Assembly (NCBI GenBank): GCA_002361335.1
Contig: DESS01000157.1
Coordinates: 1 to 30,147, forward strand
Length of the DNA: 30,147 bases
DNA from: Richelia sp. UBA3308
Lineage (GTDB): Bacteria > Cyanobacteriota > Cyanobacteriia > Cyanobacteriales > Nostocaceae
Reading direction: 5' to 3'
The stretch's first letter is position 1; every line of letters begins with the position of its first letter. Positions 24,851 through 30,147 of the stretch are shown here, piece by piece. Position numbers and translations under genes: made by a program. The notes below the pieces were generated by a model. That model was not told the DNA's origin, did not search any database, and was given only the letters and a program-made list of their open reading frames with translations.

Positions 24851-24854
24851 AAAA

Positions 24855-26501
24855 ATGTTTCTGACTCAAACTGTTCCTCGTCAAAAAGAAATTATTGAAG
24901 TTTTATTCCGCAATGGCTGGGATTATATGCGACGGCTGATTACTCTTGGTAAAGCCGATGAACCCCAGCTACCGACTCCTGCGGTGTTAAAAAATATTTT
25001 GGTGGATTTAGGTCCTGTTTACATTAAACTTGGTCAATTACTTTCTACACGCCCGGATTTGCTCAGCGCATCCTATATTGAAGAACTTTCCACCTTACAA
25101 GATGATGTACCTCCCGTACCTTGGGCGGATGTAGAAGTACTTATTCGCAAGCAATTAAAAGGTCCTTTAGAAGAAAGCTTTGCCACAATTAATCCCGTAC
25201 CTGTAGCAGCAGGTTCTATCGCCCAAACACATAAAGCTACTCTTGTCAATGGAGAGGAAGTTGCAATTAAGGTACAGCGTCCGGGAATTGATCTGATTGT
25301 TGACCAAGATATTGCTTTAATTCAAGGTATCGCCGAATTAGTTGCTCGTACTGATTTTGGAGAAGCCAACGAAATTAAAGCGATCGCCGACGAATTTTGT
25401 AGCGCATTACAAGCAGAATTAGATTTTACCCGAGAAGCTGGTTTTACTGACCAATTACGGCGCAATTTATCTCAAAGTCGTTGGTTCGATCCTAAAGATA
25501 TAGTCGTTGCCAAAATTTACTGGGATTTAACTACGCCAAAAATAATGGTGATGGAATGGCTCGATGGTGCGCCCATATTATCAGCGACTATAGGCGATGA
25601 TAATAATGGTAGGAGTGCCGAAGCCGAACGTAAAAGAATTACTAGTCTATTATTTGCAGTTTTTTCCCAACAATTATATGTTGATGGTTTCTTTCATGCA
25701 GATCCCCATCCCGGCAACATATTTTATCTCAAAGATGGTCGTGTTGCTTTGTTAGACTGCGGTATGGTGGGAAGACTCGATCCCCGCACCCAGCAAATAT
25801 TAATCGAAATGTTGCTTGCGATCGTCGATTTAGATGCTCAAAGGTGTGCCCAATTAACTTTGCAGCTAGCAGGCTCATCCAAACGGGTAGATATGTTGCG
25901 TCTGGAAAATGATTACGATCGCATGCTGCGAAAATATTTCAACCTCAGCTTAGCTCAACTTAATTTCTCCGAAGTCGTTTACGAAACTTTTCAAGTTTCC
26001 CGCAACAACAACATCCGCTTACCCAGCAACATGGGATTGTATGCTAAAACCATCGCCAATTTAGAAGGATTAGCACGAGCATTCAACCCAGAACTAAATT
26101 TCCTAGAAGAAATTAAACCATTATTGACGGACTTATTCCGTCAACAATTAGTCGGAGATGCACCGGTTCGTTCCCTTCTGAGAACCGCACTGGACTTAAA
26201 AAGTCTTTCTTTACAATTCCCCCGTCAAATTGAATATCTTTTGGAAAAAGTATCAACAGAAACTTTACAGTGGAACTTAACTGTTAAAGGTTTAGATAGT
26301 TTACGTCGCACCACAGACGATGCTGCCAATCGACTATCTTTCAGTATTTTAGTAGGTTCACTGATAATGGGTGCAGCAATTATTTCTACCAACGCTCAAA
26401 CTGCCCAATTATCTCTGATCAGTAACATTTTGTTTGCTGCTGCTAGTTTGTTAGGTTTGTGGTTAATCATTAGTATTTTGCGCTCCGGGCGTTTACGCTA
26501 G
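24855..26501 (+). CDS. ABC1/AarF/UbiB-family atypical kinase
   Basis: The 548-residue protein has the family's KxGQ motif (YIKLGQLLSTRPDLL, K58-Q61), an alanine-rich nucleotide loop (PVPVAAGSIAQTH), the catalytic lysine strand EVAIKVQRPG, a FHADPHPGNIF catalytic segment and the metal-binding LLDCGMVGRLD. The last 55 residues hold two hydrophobic helices (ILVGSLIMGAAIIS and ILFAAASLLGLWLII). UbiB-type proteins act on membrane prenylquinone synthesis or lipid metabolism. In cyanobacteria and plastids (ABC1K) they affect plastoquinone, tocopherol and plastoglobule lipids. The target here is unknown, although a plastoquinone/tocopherol methyltransferase lies elsewhere in this window. Tandem repeats directly before the ATG leave no room for a normal ribosome site. 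Confidence 0.9.
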   Translation: MFLTQTVPRQKEIIEVLFRNGWDYMRRLITLGKADEPQLPTPAVLKNILVDLGPVYIKLGQLLSTRPDLLSASYIEELSTLQDDVPPVPWADVEVLIRKQLKGPLEESFATINPVPVAAGSIAQTHKATLVNGEEVAIKVQRPGIDLIVDQDIALIQGIAELVARTDFGEANEIKAIADEFCSALQAELDFTREAGFTDQLRRNLSQSRWFDPKDIVVAKIYWDLTTPKIMVMEWLDGAPILSATIGDDNNGRSAEAERKRITSLLFAVFSQQLYVDGFFHADPHPGNIFYLKDGRVALLDCGMVGRLDPRTQQILIEMLLAIVDLDAQRCAQLTLQLAGSSKRVDMLRLENDYDRMLRKYFNLSLAQLNFSEVVYETFQVSRNNNIRLPSNMGLYAKTIANLEGLARAFNPELNFLEEIKPLLTDLFRQQLVGDAPVRSLLRTALDLKSLSLQFPRQIEYLLEKVSTETLQWNLTVKGLDSLRRTTDDAANRLSFSILVGSLIMGAAIISTNAQTAQLSLISNILFAAASLLGLWLIISILRSGRLR

Positions 26502-26514
26502 GGCCTTTAGATGG

Positions 26515-26630
26515 GGAGACAAGGGGAGTAAACGGGGAGTAAACGGAGATGGGGAGACAAGGGGAGAAGAATAAACGATAAATAATTTCTTCTAAATTCT
26601 AAATTCTAAATTCTAAATTCTAAATTCTCA
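26515..26630. repeat. Mixed tandem repeats with inverted copy of the 21172 repeat
   Basis: GGGGAGACAAGGGGAG and GTAAACGGGGA units lead into the inverted copy of the 61-bp repeat (about 26553-26613) and then into five AAATTCT heptamers. The tract fills the gap between the UbiB-like gene and the ABC ATPase. Confidence 0.8.
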
Positions 26631-26681
26631 CCACTCCTCACTACTTTATTGTGCATCACCAAAATCACCGAAGTAAAATTT

Positions 26682-27662
26682 ATGTCTATTATTATTGCTC
26701 AGGATTTGAGTAAAGTTTATCCAGTTGCTGTTAAAGAACCAGGTATTAAAGGCACAATTTCTCATTTTTTCCGCCGCAAGTACCGGGAAATTAAAGCTGT
26801 TAATAATATTTCTTTTGAAATTACACCTGGTGAGGTGGTGGGTTTTCTGGGAGCAAATGGTGCCGGGAAAACTACTACTCTTAAAATGCTCACTGGGTTA
26901 ATTCATCCTTCTAGTGGTAATGTCAGAGTCGCGGGTAAAGTTCCGTTTCGTCGGGAAGGAGGGTTTTTACAACAAATCACTTTGGTAATGGGACAAAAGC
27001 AGCAGTTGTTATGGGATTTACCGGCACTCGATTCTTTAAAGATTAACGCTGCTGTTTACAATATTTCTGATAAAGAGTTTCTTCATCGACTCGGTGAATT
27101 AACGGAAATGCTTTCACTGCAAGGTAAGCTGACTCAACCCGTGCGGAAAATGTCTTTGGGGGAACGGATGAAGGCTGAGTTGTTGGCGGCACTTTTGCAT
27201 CGTCCCCAAGTATTATTTTTGGATGAACCGACTTTAGGATTGGATGTCAACGCTCAAGTCAATGTGCGGGATTTTTTGCGTGAATACAATCACCGTTATC
27301 AAGCAACGGTTTTGTTGACTAGTCATTACATGGCCGATATTACGGCTTTGTGTGAACGGGTGTTGTTAATCCATCAAGGACAATTAATTTATGACGGTAG
27401 TTTAGATGGACTTTTACAAAGGTTTGCACCTTATCGAGTAGTTAATGTGGAATTAGCACAACCCCCAGACACAGTTAAATTGGAGACATATGGCGACATT
27501 CAGTCCCAAGATGGCAGAATAGTTGGTTTTATGATTCCTCAAGATAAATTAACCGCTACAGTATCGCGTATTTTAACTGAGTTAGAAGTCGTTGATTTAA
27601 CAGTTACTGAGCCGCCTATAGAAGAAGTGATTGGGAAAGTATTTCAAGCGGGGGTAATATAA
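26682..27662 (+). CDS. ABC-2 exporter ATP-binding protein
   Basis: From the preferred ATG the product has 326 residues. It shows Walker A GANGAGKTTT, a Q-loop region (LVMGQKQQLLWDLP), the signature MSLGERMKAEL, Walker B VLFLDEPTLGLD and the switch histidine in LLTSHYMADI. The N-terminal part with FFRRKYREIKAVNNISF and the C-terminal extension fit the COG4586 group of uncharacterised ABC-2 exporters. Its members normally sit next to two permeases (COG4587 and COG3694). The matching first permease is at 29270-30061, but an unrelated module separates them. The earlier in-frame TTG (26649) is rejected because the upstream bases are repeat-derived. The substrate is unknown. Confidence 0.88.
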   Translation: MSIIIAQDLSKVYPVAVKEPGIKGTISHFFRRKYREIKAVNNISFEITPGEVVGFLGANGAGKTTTLKMLTGLIHPSSGNVRVAGKVPFRREGGFLQQITLVMGQKQQLLWDLPALDSLKINAAVYNISDKEFLHRLGELTEMLSLQGKLTQPVRKMSLGERMKAELLAALLHRPQVLFLDEPTLGLDVNAQVNVRDFLREYNHRYQATVLLTSHYMADITALCERVLLIHQGQLIYDGSLDGLLQRFAPYRVVNVELAQPPDTVKLETYGDIQSQDGRIVGFMIPQDKLTATVSRILTELEVVDLTVTEPPIEEVIGKVFQAGVI

Positions 27663-27670
27663 AGTTTTTT

Positions 27671-27719
27671 ACTGGAGTTAGCACGGGCTTTCTCTGCCCG
27701 TACCACAAGAAGAGTATTT
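27671..27719. repeat. TACGGGCA-family hairpin repeat, copy 3
   Basis: ACGGGC and GCCCGT form a small hairpin (27683-27701) just after the ABC ATPase. TGGAGTTA upstream and CGTACCACAAGA(A/G)GNGTATTT downstream also occur, in the same order, inside the MITE at 18626-18734. Confidence 0.5.
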
Positions 27720-27800
27720 TCAACAGCAAGGGCTGCTGGCATCTAATTAGTATTGACTCTAGCAATAAATTTTCATTACAAATGATTAACAAAAAGCTAA

Positions 27801-27820
27801 CCCGTCGAATCTTCGACGGG
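27801..27820. terminator. Bidirectional intrinsic terminator
   Basis: CCCGTCGA, loop ATCT and TCGACGGG form a perfect 8-bp GC-rich stem. It is followed by CTTTACTTTT on the plus strand and TTAGCTTTTT on the minus strand. It lies between the convergent ABC ATPase and RHH genes, exactly where a two-way terminator is needed. Confidence 0.8.
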
Positions 27821-27882
27821 CTTTACTTTTGTAAGTTCTTGAATTTGTTGCTGTATTCGTTTCAAAGATGAGTTTTCCCTCC

Positions 27883-28146
27883 TTAAACGGCTGACTCCCC
27901 CAGCAATTGAGCCTCCCTTGTATTTAAAGCCTGCTCTAGAGATTTTACTTTGTTTTTAAGTTCTACAACGTCTCCTTGGAGGGCATTTAAATCGATTTCT
28001 TCTTCTTCTTTTAAATACGCTTCAATCCAATCGATAATCACATCTGTAATTTTCTTGTTTTCAGTTTCAAGTTTATTAGTAAACTGCTTTTTCATCTTTG
28101 GATCTACTTGAACTTGTATAAAAGTTCGGTTAACCGGTTTCTTCAT
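27883..28146 (-). CDS. Ribbon-helix-helix type DNA-binding protein with coiled-coil tail
   Basis: From the ATG at 28146 the product has 87 residues. A basic strand (RTFIQVQVD) is followed by two helices (PKMKKQFTNKLETEN and ITDVIIDWIEAYL), the layout of MetJ/Arc ribbon-helix-helix repressors. The remaining half is a charged amphipathic helix (IDLNALQGDVVELKNKVKSL) that should form a coiled coil. Such proteins act as dimers on short repeated operators and are common as plasmid copy/partition regulators and antitoxins. It is divergent from the 61-residue protein, and the shared spacer carries three TGTAATG heptamers. An in-frame ATG at 28182 would add 12 basic residues; the choice of start is uncertain. 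The family assignment comes from pattern, not from search. Confidence 0.65.
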   Translation of the reverse strand: MKKPVNRTFIQVQVDPKMKKQFTNKLETENKKITDVIIDWIEAYLKEEEEIDLNALQGDVVELKNKVKSLEQALNTREAQLLGESAV

Positions 28147-28190
28147 CTTTTTCTCTTTACTCCGACTTCTCAAACCTAGCAATCATGGAC

Positions 28191-28248
28191 TGTAATGACA
28201 ACTGTAATGAGTTGCGTATTGACATAATAGTGACAATAGCATTACAAT
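28191..28248 (+). promoter_or_regulatory. Promoter with three operator-like heptamers
   Basis: A sigma-70-type promoter reads TTGACA (28219-28224), an 18-bp spacer and TACAAT (28243-28248), ahead of the ATG at 28275. TGTAATG occurs at 28191 and 28203, 12 bp apart, and its inverted form CATTACA at 28240-28246 overlaps the -10 box. The layout suggests autoregulation by the divergent RHH protein. That is an inference. Confidence 0.6.
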
Positions 28249-28274
28249 TGATTTAGTTAACAATCAACACAATT

Positions 28275-28460
28275 ATGAAAAGCCCAACAGACTTACAAAC
28301 TAGAGCTAAGAATCTAGCAAACTCAGCGGCTCTCACGGCACAAGAAGCCGCCCGTTGCTTTGAGCAAGGCTACTACTACCAAGCCCAGGTGCTAATCAAC
28401 CAATCCTTCGAGTATTGCCAGCAATGCAAAATTTATAGTGCACAACTTCTGAGACAATAA
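28275..28460 (+). CDS. 61-residue protein of unknown function
   Basis: I do not recognise this protein. The product (MKSPTDLQTRAKNLANSAAL and then TAQEAARCFEQGYYYQAQVL) is predicted to be almost wholly helical and Gln/Ala-rich. The pattern AARCFEQGYYYQAQVLIN followed by QSFEYCQQC resembles a single helix-turn-helix hairpin of the TPR/MIT kind. It has three cysteines (one in RCFE and two in YCQQC). A strong promoter lies upstream and a hairpin follows 8 bases past the stop codon, so it seems to be a genuine, tightly bounded transcription unit. No Shine-Dalgarno sequence is clear. Its place between the RHH gene and the SWIM gene suggests that the three belong together. Confidence 0.55.
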   Translation: MKSPTDLQTRAKNLANSAALTAQEAARCFEQGYYYQAQVLINQSFEYCQQCKIYSAQLLRQ

Positions 28461-28467
28461 TAAAAAT

Positions 28468-28494
28468 GGCACCAAGTAATTTCTACTTGGTGCC
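28468..28494. terminator. 11-bp hairpin after the 61-residue gene
   Basis: GGCACCAAGTA, ATTTC and TACTTGGTGCC form a perfect stem. A-rich sequence precedes it, but no T run follows on the plus strand. It may terminate or attenuate transcription running into the SWIM gene 54 bp downstream. Confidence 0.6.
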
Positions 28495-28547
28495 TCAAAC
28501 AAAATAAAAAATAAACACAATAAGGTCTAATAAAGTCTAACAATATC

Positions 28548-29204
28548 ATGAAAAACCCATTTACGAAAGAAGCAGCTAAAATTATCCTTCCCTTCGTCAA
28601 GGTAATAAAAAAACTAGAAGTACTAAAAAAAGGCAAAGCAGCAGGAGCGGTAATGCTGCTGGTTTACACCGTGGCAGGTGGTGCAACTTGCTTCACCTTC
28701 CTTAGTAAAGACGCATTTTTTCGAGTCAACCGCCAACAACGACGCGGCGCAGCCTATGGAATGGAAATAACACAACACCACGATGGTGAATACATAGTAA
28801 AAGATTCGACGGAAAACTTCTACTTAGTACGCCCGAATCAGTTAGATCGGCATCAACGCTGTGAATGTCCAAATTGCTTTGATTATGGTGTTAAATGCAA
28901 GCACCAAATAGCGGTTGCCCAATTCAAAAAACAAGAAGAAATCAGAAAACCTAAACAGGTTTACAAAAAAAACAAACAAGAGTGGCTTGTTTATTGTGAA
29001 ATTGTTAAAAGTATAGTCAGTGAAGACATTGAAGCACTAGGAATTAAAGTTATCCTGGCAGAAGTTGAAGAAATATTGTCAATAGTTACTAACAAAGGCT
29101 GGGTATTTCGGGATTTCACCGGCTGGAGCATTCGCACTCGTGCAGGAAAAACGTTTCTAGCCGATTCTATGGATGATGCGATCGCAATTTTGGCCCTGGC
29201 TTAG
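28548..29204 (+). CDS. SWIM zinc-finger protein
   Basis: The 218-residue protein has a SWIM-type zinc-binding motif CxCx(9)CxH: C105 and C107 in RCECPNC, and C117 and H119 in VKCKHQIAVAQF. It is preceded by the usual beta-strand lead-in (GEYIVKDSTENFYLVRPNQL). SWIM domains bind DNA or proteins and occur in MuDR transposases, Swi2/Snf2 ATPases and many short bacterial proteins. The N-terminal 30 residues are basic, and residues 31-52 are a hydrophobic stretch (AAGAVMLLVYTVAGGATCFT) that could span a membrane. The C-terminal region (150-218) is mixed alpha/beta and unrecognised. It follows the 61-residue gene and precedes the ABC permease. The ATG lacks an obvious ribosome site. No ATPase or nuclease motif is seen, so it is not itself an enzyme that I can name. 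Confidence 0.75.
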   Translation: MKNPFTKEAAKIILPFVKVIKKLEVLKKGKAAGAVMLLVYTVAGGATCFTFLSKDAFFRVNRQQRRGAAYGMEITQHHDGEYIVKDSTENFYLVRPNQLDRHQRCECPNCFDYGVKCKHQIAVAQFKKQEEIRKPKQVYKKNKQEWLVYCEIVKSIVSEDIEALGIKVILAEVEEILSIVTNKGWVFRDFTGWSIRTRAGKTFLADSMDDAIAILALA

Positions 29205-29223
29205 TCAATCCCAAGTTTATAGC

Positions 29224-29265
29224 AGCTAACAACTAACAACTAACAACTATCAACTATCAACTAAC
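29224..29265. repeat. AACAACT/ATCAACT tandem repeat before the ABC permease
   Basis: Units of AACAACT followed by ATCAACT fill the 62-bp gap between the SWIM gene and the permease, ending about 5 bases before the start codon. They match the tracts at 21828 and 24676. Confidence 0.8.
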
Positions 29266-29269
29266 TTTG

Positions 29270-30061
29270 ATGATGAAAAAAATTATCAGAAAAGCCGTAA
29301 CATTGCTTTCGGTATATTACGCGGAGATGGTAGAATATCGCGCCGAACTAATATTATGGGTTTTGACAGGTTCATTACCTATAATCATGATGGGAGTTTG
29401 GACAGAAGCTGCCGAAGGCGGACAATTTGGTTTATCTTCTTTAGAATTTGCTCGTTATTTTCTGGCAGTATTTTTAGTCAGACAGTTAACAGTGGTTTGG
29501 GTTATTTGGGATTTTGAAAAAGAAGTTGTAGAAGGAAAACTTTCACCACGTTTGTTACAACCTTTAGATCCAGTATGGCATCATGTTTCTTCTCATTTAT
29601 CAGAAAGAATTGCCCGTACACCCTTTGCGATATTTTTGATAGTCTTATTTTTTGCACTTTATCCCCAAGCTTTTTGGATACCAAGTTTCACTCAATTAAT
29701 ATTATTTTTTATCGCTGCAGCAATGGCTTTTGCGTTGCGCTTCATGATTCAATACACTTTTGCTATGTTCGCATTTTGGACAGAAAGAGCTTATGCTTTA
29801 CACGATTTTTGGTTTTTATTCTATCTGTTTTTATCGGGAACTATAGCACCCTTAGAAGTATTTCCCGAACCAGTCAGACAGATAGTATTATTAACACCTT
29901 TTCCTTATTTTATTGACTTTCCGGTGAGTATTTTAGTAGGCTTACCAACCGATATTCCGAGAGGATTTTTATCAACATTAGGTTGGTTTTTAATATGTTT
30001 GGGAATTAATCGAATACTTTGGCGACAAGGATTGAAGAAGTATTCCGGAATGGGAGCTTGA
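29270..30061 (+). CDS. ABC-2 type exporter permease
   Basis: From the first ATG the product has 263 residues with about six hydrophobic segments. A cytoplasmic amphipathic start (KKIIRKAVTLLSVYYAEMVE) is followed by YRAELILWVLTGSLPIIMMG, then ARYFLAVFLVRQLTVVWVIW, and the family block KLSPRLLQPLDPVWHHVSSH. Loops and helices up to YPEIDFPVSIL-like positions (PYFIDFPVSILVGLP) are typical of COG4587 permeases. These pair with a COG4586 ATPase (26682-27662) and a second permease (COG3694), which probably lies beyond the window. Tandem repeats directly upstream leave no normal ribosome site. The gene is separated from its ATPase by the RHH/SWIM module, so it may depend on read-through from that module or on its own promoter. 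Confidence 0.85.
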   Translation: MMKKIIRKAVTLLSVYYAEMVEYRAELILWVLTGSLPIIMMGVWTEAAEGGQFGLSSLEFARYFLAVFLVRQLTVVWVIWDFEKEVVEGKLSPRLLQPLDPVWHHVSSHLSERIARTPFAIFLIVLFFALYPQAFWIPSFTQLILFFIAAAMAFALRFMIQYTFAMFAFWTERAYALHDFWFLFYLFLSGTIAPLEVFPEPVRQIVLLTPFPYFIDFPVSILVGLPTDIPRGFLSTLGWFLICLGINRILWRQGLKKYSGMGA

Positions 30062-30073
30062 GGAGAATTTAGA

Positions 30074-30120
30074 ATTGGGCATTGGGCATTGGGCATTGGG
30101 CATTGGGCATTGGGCATTGG
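30074..30120. repeat. ATTGGGC heptamer tandem repeat
   Basis: Six to seven uninterrupted copies of ATTGGGC follow the permease gene. This is a classical short tandemly repeated repetitive sequence of heterocystous cyanobacteria. A minus-strand reading frame across it (MPNAQCPMPNAQCP) is an artefact. Confidence 0.9.
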
Positions 30121-30147
30121 AAATTAAGAGCAATTTTGGGAAATATA

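Noticed and set aside
27774..27780. Fourth CATTACA heptamer near the left end of the RHH/SWIM module
   Set aside because: A single 7-mer is expected by chance several times in 30 kb of AT-rich DNA. Only the cluster at 28191-28246 is notable.
29905..30117. Minus-strand frame beginning MPNAQCPMPNAQCP
   Set aside because: It is produced by the ATTGGGC heptamer repeat and the reverse strand of the permease gene. The protein is a translation of tandem repeats, not a gene.

Overview
The window reads as chromosomal DNA of a filamentous cyanobacterium, probably in or near the heterocyst-forming Nostocales. The evidence is the scattered GCGATCGC (HIP1) octamers, the AT-rich sequence, abundant heptanucleotide-type tandem repeats and small palindromic repeats between genes, and cyanobacterial proteins such as the plastoquinone/tocopherol methyltransferase, a lumenal-type pentapeptide protein and a relic of a giant Ser/Thr-kinase/histidine-kinase hybrid. 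No rRNA, tRNA, CRISPR array, intact transposase or prophage gene was seen.

Layout. 1-1000: a frameshifted SAM methyltransferase and a repeat-rich spacer. 1006-2400 (minus): a ClC-family channel or transporter without the usual gating glutamate. 2401-3210: a gene-free spacer holding a decayed HigB/Gp49-type toxin relic and a degenerate repeat element. 3211-6144 (plus): MPBQ/MSBQ methyltransferase, an FMN-dependent alpha-hydroxy-acid oxidase and MoaB. 6276-8861 (plus): the C-terminal part of a giant signalling kinase, cut off at its 5' end and interrupted by one in-frame TAA. It is followed by a MITE-like element and a thiamine-diphosphate enzyme of the phosphoketolase/transketolase type (9303-11513).

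11783-18375 (all minus): a small membrane protein with a Cys cluster, a D-cysteine desulfhydrase/ACC-deaminase-like enzyme, a large GH63-like glucosidase and a secreted-looking protein with two almost identical fasciclin domains. 18994-19317 (plus): a DUF4282 membrane protein. 19424-23338 (minus): a cell-envelope group of MurJ, a pentapeptide-repeat protein and an LCP (LytR-CpsA-Psr) ligase. Divergent to the LCP gene is ManC (mannose-1-phosphate guanylyltransferase), so polymer attachment and sugar-nucleotide supply lie back to back. Next is an AarF/UbiB-type atypical kinase.

26682-30061: an ABC-2 exporter whose ATPase and permease genes are separated by about 1.6 kb. That segment holds a ribbon-helix-helix regulator, a 61-residue protein of unknown function and a SWIM zinc-finger protein, with its own divergent promoter, operator-like heptamers and a bidirectional terminator. 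It looks like a small acquired module inserted into an exporter operon and is the most interesting part of the window. All family assignments come from reading the sequence; no database search was run.
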